A DNA stretch of 64,000 nt from Cercis canadensis (taxonomy: Eukaryota > Streptophyta > Magnoliopsida > Fabales > Fabaceae): assembly GCA_003255065.1 (NCBI GenBank), contig QAOA01007670.1:310001-374000 (forward strand). The letters run 5' to 3'. Positions 50,348 to 61,999 of this stretch are shown piece after piece. Within the stretch, counting starts at the first letter, position 1. Each line of letters begins with the position of its first letter. The notes below the pieces were generated by a model, which ran no database searches, was not told the DNA's origin, and saw only the letters and a list, made by a program, of their open reading frames with translations. The position numbers and the translations under genes were made by a program.

Positions 50348-50615
50348 AATATATTTTTGGCGCTGCCCAGCGTAGGGATGATGAAAAAAAAAAACTAGCT
50401 TTAGCGAATCATAGTTGGCACTCGGCGGAACGAATCCTTCATTTTGGTATTATTTAAAAAAATTGAGTGAATCAAACATTTTAAAATTCATAAATTTTAA
50501 GTTTAACTGCACCAGCAAGCTTATATGAATAGAAATCTTCATTTCAGTGCTAATGTGCTATGAGGGATTGAGGGTGGAGTCTATCTAAGCTTTGGTACCC
50601 TCCTGCTGATTTTCT

Positions 50616-53087
50616 ATGCTTTCTCTTCTCAAATTGGCGCCAATCTGCAAAGTTAAGCATATATGGAGAGTCTTGCTGTTGCATCAATGCCTTCATCGAC
50701 CATTTTCAGCAGCTACAAATTCCGTTGCGCTTATTGGAGATGACTTTGAGAACAAGAACAAAGCTGCTGATTTCAATGTTCTGTTTCGTTCCTGCAAAAA
50801 TGTTGATGTCGCTAAGCGGCTTCATGCTTTTCTTGTGGTGTTGGGGAAAGCTCAAAACATTATTCTGTCTGCCAAGCTTGTAAATCTCTATGCTTTTCTT
50901 GGGGACGTTGCATTCTCTCGCTCTACTTTTGACCAGATTCAAAGAAAGGATGTCTTTACCTGGAACTCTATAGTTGCTGCATATGTTCGCAGTGGCAGAT
51001 ACCGTGAAGCTTTGAATTGTTTCAATGACTTCTTGTCCACCTCTGGTCTTCGACCTGATTTTTACACTTTCCCTCCTGTGTTGAAAGCTTGTCCCAATCT
51101 AATTGATGGGAAGAAATTACATTGCTGGGTTGTGAAGACGGGTTTAGAGCAGGATGTATTTGTTGCTGCTTCCTTGATCCATTTGTATTCACGGTTTGGT
51201 GCTTTAGATGTTGCTCACAAGTTGTTTGTAGAAATGCCAGTGCGAGATGTGGGCTCTTGGAATGCTATGATTTCTGGATTTTGCCAGAATGGAAATGCAG
51301 CAGAGGCATTGGATGTCTTGAATAGCATGAAAATTGAGGGGTTAAAGATGGATCCCGTTACTGTATCAAGTCTACTTCCTGTTTGTGCACAATCAGGTGA
51401 TATGATTAGTGGGATGTTAATACATTTGTATGTGATAAAGCATGGGTTGGAAACTGATGTGTTTGTTTCCAATGCCTTAATCAATATGTATTCCAAGTTT
51501 GGTAGTCTATGGAATGCACAAAAGGTTTTTGATGACATGAAAGTGAGGGATCTGGTATCTTGGAACTCCATAATTGCTTCATATGAGCAGAATAATGACC
51601 CAATTACTGCACTTGGATTCTTTAAAGAGATGCAACTCATCGGAATTCAATCTGACTTGTTAACAGTTGTGAGTTTAGCATCTATTTTTGGTCAATTAAG
51701 TGATAGAAAGAATAGCAGGTCTATTCATGGATTTGTTATGAGACGTGATTGGCTTGACAAGGATGTTGTGATTGGAAATGCATTTGTGAATATGCATGCA
51801 AAATTGGGTGACATGGATTGTGCACGTATAGTTTTTCAACAACTTCCTGTCAAAGATGTAATTTCATGGAATACATTGATCACAGGTTATGCACAAAATG
51901 GTCTTGCAAGTGAGGCAATTGGTGCTTACAACATGATGGAAGGGTGCAGGAACATAATCCCAAATCAAGGGACTTGGGTGAGCATTCTACCAGCATATTC
52001 CCATGTTGGAGCCTTGCAACAAGGAATGAAGATTCATGGGCGGGTAATCAAGGACTGTCTCTACTTGGATGTGTATGTGAATACTTGCTTGATTGACATG
52101 TATGGAAAATGTGGGAGGTTAGATGATGCAATGTCTTTATTCTATGAAGTCTCACGGGAAACTTCAGTTCCTTGGAACGCCATAATATCCTGTCATGGAA
52201 TTCACGGGCATGGAGAGGATGCTCTCAATCTGTTCAAAGATATGCTAGCTGAAGGGGTGAAGCCTGATCATATAACCTTTGTATCTTTGTTGTCAGCCTG
52301 TAGCCATTCAGGTTTAGTTGATGAAGGTCAACAGTGCTTTGACATGATGCAGAGAGAGTATAGGATCAAGCCTAGTTTGAGGCATTATTGCTGCATGGTT
52401 GATTTACTTGGTAGAGCAGGGTATTTGGACAAGGCATATAATTTAGTTACCAATATGCCTGTACAGCCTGATGCATCCATTTGGGGTGCTCTTCTTGGTG
52501 CTTGTAGAATACATGGAAATGTGGAATTGGGTAAATTTGCTTCAGATCGCTTGTTTGAAGTTGATTCAGAGAATGTTGGCTACTATGTTTTATTGTCAAA
52601 TATGTATGCAAATGTTGGAAAATGGGAAGGAGTAGTTAAAGTAAGATCGTTGGCGAGAGATAGAGGACTGAAGAAGACTCCTGGGTGGAGCTCAATTGTA
52701 GTGGCCAGTAAAGTTGAAGTCTTCTATACTGGGAACCAAACCCATCCAAAATGTATGGAGATATACAAGGAATTAAGGGTTTTGACGGCAAGAATGAATA
52801 GCATTGGTTATGTTCCAGACTATAGCTTTGTCTTGCAGGATGTTGAGGATGATGAGAAAGAGCAGATTCTGATGAGTCATAGTGAGAGGCTAGCAATGGC
52901 TTTTGGAATTATTAGCACCCCACCTAGAAGTCTCATTAGATTATTTAAGAATTTGCGTGTTTGTGGTGATTGTCATAATGCAACTAAGTACATATCAAAA
53001 ATTACTGAGAGGGAGATTGTTGTCAGGGATTCAAATCGATTCCATCATTTCAAAGATGGGGTTTGTTCATGTGGTGATTACTGGTGA
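50616..53087 (+). CDS. DYW-type pentatricopeptide repeat protein (EMB2758/At4g33990-like)
   Basis: Intronless, 823 aa, the length I recall for Arabidopsis At4g33990. PPR proteins of the PLS class bind organellar RNA, and DYW members act as cytidine-to-uridine editing factors. An N-terminal leader rich in Leu/Arg ending RPFSAA suggests mitochondrial import. PLS repeats run from about residue 70 to 650 (DVFTWNSIVAAYVRSGRYREA, DVGSWNAMISGFCQNG, DLVSWNSIIASYEQNN, DVISWNTLITGYAQNG). E/E+ motifs follow (WGALLGACRIHGNVELG, YVLLSNMYA). The DYW deaminase domain has the HSE zinc/catalytic motif (H755, E757), CGDC (C783, C786) and ends CSCGDYW. The key residues are intact. The RNA target cannot be read from sequence. 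Confidence 0.96.
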   Translation: MLSLLKLAPICKVKHIWRVLLLHQCLHRPFSAATNSVALIGDDFENKNKAADFNVLFRSCKNVDVAKRLHAFLVVLGKAQNIILSAKLVNLYAFLGDVAFSRSTFDQIQRKDVFTWNSIVAAYVRSGRYREALNCFNDFLSTSGLRPDFYTFPPVLKACPNLIDGKKLHCWVVKTGLEQDVFVAASLIHLYSRFGALDVAHKLFVEMPVRDVGSWNAMISGFCQNGNAAEALDVLNSMKIEGLKMDPVTVSSLLPVCAQSGDMISGMLIHLYVIKHGLETDVFVSNALINMYSKFGSLWNAQKVFDDMKVRDLVSWNSIIASYEQNNDPITALGFFKEMQLIGIQSDLLTVVSLASIFGQLSDRKNSRSIHGFVMRRDWLDKDVVIGNAFVNMHAKLGDMDCARIVFQQLPVKDVISWNTLITGYAQNGLASEAIGAYNMMEGCRNIIPNQGTWVSILPAYSHVGALQQGMKIHGRVIKDCLYLDVYVNTCLIDMYGKCGRLDDAMSLFYEVSRETSVPWNAIISCHGIHGHGEDALNLFKDMLAEGVKPDHITFVSLLSACSHSGLVDEGQQCFDMMQREYRIKPSLRHYCCMVDLLGRAGYLDKAYNLVTNMPVQPDASIWGALLGACRIHGNVELGKFASDRLFEVDSENVGYYVLLSNMYANVGKWEGVVKVRSLARDRGLKKTPGWSSIVVASKVEVFYTGNQTHPKCMEIYKELRVLTARMNSIGYVPDYSFVLQDVEDDEKEQILMSHSERLAMAFGIISTPPRSLIRLFKNLRVCGDCHNATKYISKITEREIVVRDSNRFHHFKDGVCSCGDYW

Positions 53088-54997
53088 CACTCATAACATG
53101 TTGGTAATATGAGAAGATTGTCAATTATATGAAGACCTCAATTACTGAAATTTATCAAGCTGGAAACTAGTTTGCCACTAGAGGATGCCCTGTAAGATCA
53201 ATTTTACTAGTGGGTTCTGGTCAGTTGGAGATGATCGAGTGGGTTTGAAGATTGTGGTTCTCCAATCCTTTTCTGAGATTAAAAATATAAGTTCAGAATT
53301 GGAGCTTCTGCCAAATTTTCTTAGAAGATGTTGGGTTGCATGGCTTCTAAATCATGCTGAGTTCTTGGAGAAAGGTGGCAGAAATTAACTTACCGAGAGT
53401 TATGGTTGAAGGTTTTCTTCAATGACTATTTAGATGTCTAGACTATTATGGCTGAGGGAAATGAAGTTGGTGAATGGGTAATATTTTGAATTTAAAGGAA
53501 AGAAGGCAAAGAAACTGTTTTAGATTAGGTACTTGGTGAATTAAAAGTAGGCATAAAGTTACAGGGGTACATTGCTATCAGCAGCTGTCTTCTCATTGCA
53601 AGGTTGGTCATTCTAGGGATACATGTGCACATGAAGACACATGCATTCACATAGGCTTCTCTACCAACTTTTTTGTTCTCTAACAATCTTTGCTTCGACA
53701 GGGGTTTGCTTGGTGAATGATGCTGAGAAGGCAAGATGCGGGTATGCCCTCCCAAGAAAGGTACCTGAAATCATTCATCTTTCAGGCAAACCTTCTGCCT
53801 TCTCAAGCCATGTTCATTTGGATACTGCTTGGGTTGCTAATTTTTATGATCATATTTATTTTTTGGCTGATTGTTGACTTCAACATGTATGCACCAACTT
53901 TTGCCTCTCCTGATAAGTACCAGAGTATTAAGATGTCAGAACTCTCTGACCAAGCACAGAAAATTCTTAGGAAATGCTTATGCATGCAGCAGCAATAACC
54001 TTGCTTGACCCACTGTACCAAGTCGGCTTATTACATAAATGAATAATATGAGCATAAACAGGCTTATCTTACTGCTCTAAATGACAGGTTCTTGCACAGC
54101 ATTTTCCCAACGAATGAGTCTTGCAAACTTCTGGATGGAGAGAGCATTCATCATATATCTGTTTTTTTGGCATATCTACTTCCATTTTCAGATGTTCCCA
54201 CTGTCTCTCCTCCCACGCCCCTTAAGCAAGTGAATGACGTGGTTTAATATTTCTTTGTTTTTCTGTCAAATCTCAGGCATTTCTTTCTTCTTGGGAGGGT
54301 GATGTTGGCCTGGAATTTAATTGATTTATGGGATTATATGAGAGAAAAATAATGGGACATTAGTGGTTATATAGGGGAGGATTCCTCCTCCTTAGACAGA
54401 AATCTAAAGGGTTAAAAAATATAGCCCTAGGCTTGATGGAAACACATTCACTAAACCAGAAGATATTAGAAGGTTAAATACTTCATTACTCTGATGAAAG
54501 GTACATAAAAAATCTCTATTTATATACGTTCATTTTATGTAGAATCAGGATTTCAACTAACTAATCAATGTCTAGAACTCCTAATTAACAGATAAGAAAG
54601 ATTTTTATCATTATATTGCATCAGAGGGCTGTGATTCTGCAAAGCTGAGATCTGTAGATACTTTGAGAATGCTGGTGAGTAAGATGTTTTTAGTTTCTGA
54701 AAAGTCCTTCCTCTTTATTCTCTTTCTTTAAGGAGTTAATTTATTTAATTGATCGTTTTTATGAAACAAAGAAAATGAAAGTCATTTCATTAGCAAATGT
54801 GACCAAGATTCCTATGCATGATAGCATGGTTATAACTTATCAGTTTTTTCAAAAGTCGTATTACTAATGAACATAAAATATTGTGGATGATTGAATGTGG
54901 GATAAGTCGTAGTTAATTAAAAGTGAAAGAGTAAAGGAAGAAAAAACCAACAAAGAACCTGAATTTGAAGCACCCGGGAACTGCATTGGCAATTGCA
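53088..54997. other. 3' flank of the PPR gene, intergenic
   Basis: Probably starts with the PPR 3' UTR. No conserved coding region or repeat recognised up to the duplicated block at 54998. Confidence 0.4.
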
Positions 54998-55125
54998 TGA
55001 TGTCCTCTTACTATTTTGACTTGCATGGTATCGTAACCCTTTCAGGCATGTGCATAGAAGCCTAATTTCGAGTGAGCTCAGCTACCCGAGCTCATTCCAA
55101 GTATCCCGAAGTCCTGGAAGACACT
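54998..55125 (-). pseudogene. TBL C-terminal gene fragment
   Basis: On the minus strand DCSH, a TAG in place of Trp, then CLPGLRDTWNEL corresponds to the C-terminus of the TBL exon at 63550-63847. Trailing 3'-UTR sequence is also shared with 63488-63550. It is joined directly to a LINE reverse-transcriptase remnant. Confidence 0.75.
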
Positions 55126-55137
55126 AATGGCTGCAAT

Positions 55138-55330
55138 CGAGGCCATGACTATCTCTAGCTATTAGCCTTGCAAATATGAGACTGTCATCAACATAGTAGA
55201 GAAGTGACATCAGAGGACTGCCCCTACAAACTTTAGCACCAAGAACTAGTCCATCTTGTTCAGCTTTCTGCAGCAGATCGAGAACACTTCAGCCGCCAAC
55301 AAGAACAAGTATGAAGAAAATGGTCATCCT
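55138..55330 (-). mobile_element. LINE reverse-transcriptase remnant
   Basis: Minus-strand frame with LLQKAEQDGLVLGAKV and LLYYVDDSLIFARL. YVDDSLIF corresponds to the catalytic FADDS motif of plant LINE reverse transcriptases. Frames are broken further upstream. A second copy lies at 61525-61690. Confidence 0.75.
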
Positions 55331-55387
55331 GTTGTACCCTTCTCCACTCGAGACCTTATATACAGCTGTTTTCCTTTTTATGTAGCC

Positions 55388-56640
55388 TTTAATAAATTTT
55401 CATACAACTGCTTGTACTTTGTATTAGTACATATTTGATAATTTTATTCAGGAAAAAGGAATTATTAGTCAACATGGAAATGCATAGAATTTGCTTATGT
55501 ATGCAAGATCGTTAAACGCACTAGAGATTGATATTTCTCTAGCCGAATCACAGTGGTATTTTTCGCTTCATGGACATAATTACAGATCCAATTCTGATAA
55601 TTTCATATATGTAATAGAGATGCCTCCGAATTAAAATAGACGCGACAGAAAGAAAGGAAAAAAGCAATTTTACCTCAATGACAGTGTATTGGCAAAGTGC
55701 AAGATGGCAGTGCCCTTGCGAACGTCGAATGGGACTAAACTTCTTGTATATGGATTTACTGAGTACAATAGGAAACTTGAACCTTTTGTTGATCAAAGCA
55801 TCTTCTCCTTCATACTTGCTGTTCTAATAGCTAGACTCCCATTTAGAAATCTCAGAATGCAAATGCATATATTTCTCTTGAACACATACAGAATCAAAGT
55901 GCTCTTGAAAGCTTAAAACTTGGCTAGAAACGTATGAAAGATGCGAAAGTGAAAAAACATATCCCTAAAAGTTGTGGTTTCTGAAACTAGACATGCCTAG
56001 GACTCAACAAACCAACCCAATTTACAAGTTAGATCAAAGAGGAGTCCATCCACCAGAACAGCAAGTAAGAAGAGAAAGATCCTCAATCATATGCAATAGC
56101 TTCCTAGATACCTTGACATGCACTTATCAGAAACTTGAATTGGCAAGAGTGCTCTGGAGAATAGGTCAAGTGGCCCTTTTTCTAGTCATAAAAACTAGAG
56201 GTTTAATGTCAAAGATTCTATTTTTGCTTTGCAGTCTCCTACTATGTTTTGGCATATTGTACTCTCTTGTAACAAAATTAAAAAAAAAAGAAAAAAGAAA
56301 AAGGACTTGCTCCAAGACCAACCAAATAGTTCGCAACTATATTAGACTGTTAAATTAGGATAGGCTATGTGACTCCTTTATGATAATTCTATTTGAACTT
56401 TTTAGGAATCCCTCTTTCGAATCATTTTCAGATGTTTGAATATGATTGGTCTTGTGAAATCGTTCCAACGAGATTTTGGCAACAATTTCTTAGTTATCTC
56501 ATTTTTCAAGATTTGATAAAGTTTTATATGCTAGTATATACAGGGCGCGGAAAGAAGCTGCGTTACTCTTTCTTTCACAAGAAAATTGTTCATCAATTCG
56601 TGGTTGTTAATTGTAGTATGAAGGTGAATACTGCAAGGAC
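55388..56640. repeat. long duplicated block, copy 1
   Basis: Collinear with about 62000-63200. Shared strings include ATGACAGTGTATTGGCAAAG, ACTAAACTTCTTGTATATGG and CCAAGACCAACCAAATAGTT. On the minus strand a piece reading NPYTRSLVPF-VRKG-A followed by a GT donor looks like an exon of an unknown gene in both copies. Confidence 0.85.
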
Positions 56641-56649
56641 ATAAATTAT

Positions 56650-57055
56650 TCTATATAAAATATAATTAGAATGAGCTCTTATATGCTGAGCTCACTTGGA
56701 ATTAGTCTTCTATATATATGGTCATGCCTGAAAGGATTAGAATGCCATACTAGTCAAAAAAAAAAAAAAAAAGGGAAATCATTCAAACAGTTCCATGCAT
56801 GATATTGGTTTAGTTTCCTGCAGGTTATATGGACTGGGAAAAGGAAAATAATTTTGTTCTATCCCACCAATTTTCCCACAAAATTGTTCATGCACATATC
56901 ATGCTCCAATTCAGGTTCTATATTAGTTTTCTTATACCAATTTTTTTTTTTTTTGTTGCTTAGGAGTCTTACTTGAGGGCATACCAGCAGCTTGTATTCT
57001 CAGCATGACAATATTTTAAACGTATAAAGAAAAAAATGCATGTTCTATATATGTT
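56650..57055 (+). pseudogene. inverted copy of the TBL 3' end and 3' flank
   Basis: Reads NELLYAEL then TWN and a stop on the plus strand (56672-56705 region), followed by sequence complementary to 63240-63540. It is thus an inverted copy of the TBL terminus. Confidence 0.7.
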
Positions 57056-57147
57056 TTCTCTCTCTCCCTCCCTCCCTCTATATCTCGTTTTTTTTAATTG
57101 TATAATTGAATATTTATAATAGTATAACTAATACTTTTAAGTGTATG

Positions 57148-57246
57148 TATGGTCTAGTTGTGAGAGAATTGGGTATGTTGTAGGAGGTATTGGGTTTGAA
57201 CTCAAGTGATGTCATATGTTACTAAAAATAAACAAATAAAAAAAAG
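57148..57246 (+). mobile_element. SINE-like tRNA-derived element
   Basis: A-box-like GGTCTAGTTGTGAG (57151-57164) and B-box-like GGTTTGAACTC (57193-57203), then an A-rich tail to 57246. A pol III promoter remnant rather than a functional tRNA. Confidence 0.5.
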
Positions 57247-58398
57247 CTAGTGCTTTCTCGCTAGTCACTGCCAATTAGAGTAAGGTGGTTTCAATGCAAA
57301 AAAATATAAGTTTTGCATGGTAATGAATAAGAACTGAAGGAATTATAGTTAATTCAGCTTGATCTCAAATTGAGTTGAGTTTTTTGGTGTATGATGATGT
57401 ATTCTTAACCTTGGTGCTTTGAGCATTTGATCTCCGAATTCTTTTCTTGCAAGTCAACAAGAGTGAATAGCATTGAGAGACTTGTGAACTCTTCACATGA
57501 GGTATCACCATTAATCTAGCCTTTGCGTGTAGAGAGAGTTTAAGGAAGAAAGAAGGATGCTTAAAGCAAATTATTTGCCTTAAGAAGACTACAAACCATT
57601 CTATAAGATGAGATCTTATCTCTTTTACTGGATAAGAACCCTAATTTACTTCTATCTAACTCAACCATAGGGCAAAAAATAATAGAATTTAGTCACTGAC
57701 TCTTAGCTTGATCTAACCCTTGAAAATCAACAAAGTGAGCTGCCAAGGGATTTTTTTTTTTTTTTTAAACTTTTGCTATTAATAGAAGGAAAGCAAAACA
57801 AAGTAAAAGAGATTGACTTCCAATCCTCAATGAATAGACTACCTTCAGTTGCCACCATAGGGAAAGATTCAAATAAGAGACACCAAGTTATTGGTAAATG
57901 TAACAGTCAAACAATCCCTGGCTATAGTCTATAACAATTTGATGAACATTTAACCTAAAAGGAAAGAAGAAATTCAGTTTGATAAACACCAATGGTAGCT
58001 GCACATTATGCCCTAGTTCCAAAATGCTACAACCTGGAATCTTACTCCAAAATCCAATTAGTACTCAAGCACTTCTCTTTTCCAAGGCAAACAAACCAAG
58101 ACATCAATTTGGAATTGTAGGGAGCATGCATGAAAATTTTCCCTGTCCTTGTTATTTTTTCCTGATAGGAACATGGAGATCATATGAACATCAAAGCAAC
58201 ACATAAAGAAAATTAAGCAAATGCAATGCCATATATCATAATAATACTGAGGTTCAGAACTAAATAACAATTATCACAAATCTCAATTTACTTGAACTCC
58301 CCTAACTCTCATAATAGCTTAATACAAAACATAAATCCTAGCATAATTATAGACATTGCTATTAATTATGATATGGAAATGTGAAGACAGCATGTTTC
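57247..58398. other. intergenic and SKP1 3' flank
   Basis: AT-rich sequence with a T run at about 57750. No coding region recognised; the last part should hold the SKP1-like 3' UTR. Confidence 0.4.
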
Positions 58399-59973
58399 TC
58401 ACTCAAAAGGCCACTCGTTCTCCTTACGAACTTCCTCTTCTTCCTCAGCAGTAAAATCATTCTCAATATTGAAAGTTGCTCGTATATCATCTGGGGACTT
58501 GCCCTTAATCATATCTGCTATAGTTTCGCATGTCAAATCCAAGAGGGTCTTAATGTTCAGATAGTTTGCAGCCTGAGAAAAAAGAAAAAGAAAAAAGGAT
58601 AACATAAAGGCAACAAAGCAAGGATCAGAAGAAACAAAAGTCATAGCTATGCCTTTACCAGAACATAACAATCTTGATGACTCAAGTAATGAAGTTTTCC
58701 TTAGTGTATGGAATTAGTTTCCTCAAAATAGCAGAAACTGATTGATAACCATCATAAAAGTACTTTTGCCTAGAACGTCATGTGTGTGACAACTAATAGC
58801 ATGTTTGGTTCAGCATAGGAAGACCCTTGAATCACTTTTGCCCCCAAAATGAAAAGCTACTCTAACTCTCTAAGTTGCTATTGGAGGCAAAATATTCTCC
58901 GTGCATCTCGTGGGTAAACCAAACATTCACTAACATGTCTGTATAGAGATAAAACTAGAAAGCTAAAAGCAGTTGGTATAGTTAAACCTAGCTCAATGTG
59001 AACATCAATTCGAAAAAACACAAGCAACTAATGAAGTTTTTCTTTGTCCATGGAAACAATTACCACAAAACTAATATGCATATTAGATACATCATCATTG
59101 TTAAAGGTCAAAACTGTGGCAACAACCACAAATTGATTCGTAATCATCAAAACAAGTTTTTCCCCCAGAATCTTTTGTGTGTGTGTGACAACTAAAAACA
59201 TGTTCTCGGTTCGAAGGCCCCAGAATCACTTTTGTCCCCCAAAATCTTTGGGGCAAAAGTATTTTGGCTGCATTCCATCATTTAACCAAGCATGTTCTAA
59301 GATGAAAGTAGATAGATATATTACAATACAAAGCAGTTAGAAATTAAACCTAACTCAATGAAAACATCAATTCACAACTACACAAAGAACCTCAAATCTT
59401 AACTTGAGAACATCTCTCTCTCAAAATTTTTCAAAAACTCAAATCCAAGCTAGATCCAAAACCATGTTCCTCTGTCCTCTTGTCAGACAACTTTCTACCC
59501 AACCAATTGTTACAATGAAACAATATTAACTGAAAACAAAGTAGTATCATAGAATGGTCAATAAACAAACAGATCCAAATAGAATAACCACTCTACAGAC
59601 ATCAAAGTTGATTTTTTTTTTTTTTAAATCCAAGTGTCAATCAATCTAGAAAAGATCAATAATATACATTATGGTTTTCTCAGAATAGATCGAAAAATTG
59701 AAGACTAACCATGATGAGTTCAAACAGCATGGAGTGGTCAACCTTGACAAAATCCTTGTCCCAGGCCTCAATGACCTTATCATCGTTGCCAGACTCAACG
59801 TGCTTCTTGCAGTATTCAATGACCTTAGAGAGGACTATGGCAGTGACGTTGGATAAAGGGATGGCATTATTAGCGCAGTCGTCTTCAATCAAGTGCTTGA
59901 CGGTCTCTGATTGGACGGCCACAGCCTCCTCCACCTCGAAGGTCTCATGGTCGGCGCTCTTAAGAGTGATCAT
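58399..59973 (-). CDS. SKP1-like protein (SCF ubiquitin ligase adaptor)
   Basis: Two exons (minus): 59973-59710 and 58572-58399; 438 nt, 145 aa. The single intron is at the usual plant SKP1/ASK position. SKP1 bridges CUL1 to F-box proteins. The BTB/POZ-like N-terminal fold is seen as [37 protein letters not shown] and [10 protein letters not shown]. The C-terminal dimerisation part shows [20 protein letters not shown], then [19 protein letters not shown] and a final NEWPFE. An upstream in-frame ATG (59991-59989) begins the expected MSS-KK leader, but its fourth codon is TAG, so translation must start at the ATG at 59973. The product then lacks only six leader residues. Confidence 0.93.
58690..59355. 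repeat. diverged tandem duplication inside the SKP1-like intron
   Basis: About 58690-58995 and 59030-59355 share in order GAAGTTTT, GTGTGACAACTAA, AATCACTTTTG, AAAGCAGTT, TTAAACCTA and GAACATCAATTC or close variants. The intron has roughly doubled in length. Confidence 0.75.
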
Positions 59974-60059
59974 CTTCTTCTACGAAGACATGGTTGATGA
60001 TTACAAGGCAAAAAGAAGAGAAAGGTGGAAACTTTGAGGACTGGGTATTGGTATTTATG

Positions 60060-61050
60060 CATGTATTGCACCGTTTAGGTTTATGATTTGGATTTGGGTT
60101 TTCTTTCTAGAAGGTTTTACAGTCCTATTGAAATTGGGAGAAATATTGTAAGAGATTTTCTTTTTTGTTTTTTCGCCTTCAACAACTAAGTCTACAAGTA
60201 AAAAGAGATAAAATGAAAGATCTTGCGTTGTCCTTACGAAAGAGCCTAAGTCATTAAATGGAGAATTTTGTTAAGCCCTATAATAATACTTCTTTTATGC
60301 AAGTTTGAGCTCTTATTTATTATGATGGAACAAGACCTAGACGAGAGCCGCTTGTGCCACCATTATCTTTTTCCTTTTCCAATGACAAAAAAATAATGTT
60401 AAATATATGGAAAAAAAAACTAGAGATGTTATTATATGGTGTTAACATTAATTTTAGGAGGCAGATTGACATATTTTAAACTATAAGGTTGCCAAATAAA
60501 ATCGAGTTAAGCCACATTAAAAAAATTAAAATTTACCCCCAAAAAAATTATAAAGAAACATGGTGCTGCTAATATTACAAGTACTGCAAGTTAACAACTT
60601 AACATAAGACATCAATGGTATAAAAGAAAATGGATGGCCTTGGAGTCAGAAATCAGAGACTAAGGGTGGCACTCGAATCAAATCGTTCGGTTCAATTCGA
60701 TAAAAGTTCAAATGGGGATGGATTAGAAGTTTGATTATGATAAATTTGAATATAATTTGGAGCTTGATAAATAATTGGACCAAGCTCGAAATACTGGTAT
60801 AAAACTTGTTAGGCACGCGAATAGTTGAATAATTTAATAGTTTAATTTTTTTTAAAAATTATATAAATATTTTAAAATTTATTGAAAAATTTAAATGGTA
60901 TACTTAATATAAAAATTTAAGTAAATTTTTTATTTTAACCCGATTCCTAACTAAGATCAGAATATTAGATTATAAGAAACCTTTATTATTAAATCAAGAA
61001 ACAGAGTGATCTCAAGTTCATACTTACATTGACTGTATAAAAGCTAAGTA
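60060..61050. other. intergenic, SKP1-like promoter side
   Basis: AT-rich. Near 60660 a GGGTGGCACTCGAATCAAA motif recalls ends of plant DNA transposons, but no matching terminus was found. Confidence 0.35.
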
Positions 61051-61442
61051 AACTTGGTTGATCTCCCCTCTTAGTCTAGGGTGTAGAGGTGACATCCACT
61101 CATCTTTTGCTGCTTGGTGGAAGTGGCTCTTTAGCTATCTTAACCAACAACTTGAGGGGCAAAATCTGGTGCATATGGCTGTGTTTATTTTATGGAGATG
61201 GAAGGCCAGGAATGATTTGGTCTTCAATGACAAAGTTTGAGATCCTCTTGCCATTGTTCAGAAAGCCTTAGAAGACTTAGAATAATTTAATTCTTCCTTA
61301 CTGTAATTTTTGTTTAGCCTACTTGTTTGAGTAGTGCTTTTTGGTGTTATCATACTCTCTTCTGTATCTTTGCTACTTACTTTTGCTAACCAGTGGGCAC
61401 TATATCTCAATGAAGATCTTCTACCTTTGGAAAAAAAAAAAA
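61050..61442 (+). mobile_element. 5'-truncated LINE 3' end
   Basis: Plus-strand frame with SSFAAWWKWLFSYL and FILWRWKARNDLVFN, the conserved segment between the RT zinc-binding tail and RNase H in plant LINEs. It ends in a poly-A run at 61430-61441. Confidence 0.7.
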
Positions 61443-61524
61443 GAATAAAGAAAAACATTGTAGCCTAGCCATTTCCGAAGTCAACATATATAGCTTAAGT
61501 ATTTTAGAGAAAGCTTCGATCTCC

Positions 61525-61690
61525 CTTTCCCCTATTAGCCTTGCAAATATGAGACTGTCATAACAAAGTAGAGAAATGACACGGGAGGACTGCCACCATG
61601 AAATAGTCAATCTCGTTCAGCTTTTTATTGCAACAAATCTGATAACCCTTCAGCCACCAACAAGAACAAGTATGGAGATAAATGATCACC
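61525..61690 (-). mobile_element. LINE reverse-transcriptase remnant, copy 2
   Basis: Matches 55138-55330 (CCTTGCAAATATGAGACTGT shared) but is more degraded; the YVDDS codons are no longer intact. Confidence 0.65.
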
Positions 61691-61909
61691 CTGTTCACCA
61701 AACAAATCTATCTGCTATGAAAAGCCTCCAAAAAAAAATACCATTCCATAGATAGAACAATTCTGTGGTGCTTCCCAAGCATAATATTCTTCTTGGTGCT
61801 AGATATATAAACAATAGAAGAAGTGGCTTTGATTATAGAACATTATGACTTTGACTATATAACAGCTTTAACTATGTCTACGTGAAACTCAAAGTTGCAC
61901 ACAAAGATT

Positions 61910-61941
<32 letters not shown>

Positions 61942-61999
61942 TCATTTCAAGATATTCTGCCCTCTTTCCTTTTACTTCTGATAGAAACTCTTCCTGCTT

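Larger units (their letters stand above)
43049..50615. other. 7.5-kb gene-poor intergenic region
   Basis: About 130 bp after 43048 is the receptor-kinase 5' UTR. The rest is very AT-rich, with short repeats listed separately, a SINE-like element at 45711-45808 and many A/T runs. No conserved coding exon, tRNA or rRNA was recognised on either strand. An ambiguous base is at 50166. Confidence 0.5.

Noticed and set aside
60660..60960. GGGTGGCACTCGAATCAAA motif like a transposon terminus
   Set aside because: No inverted partner found within the next few hundred bases.
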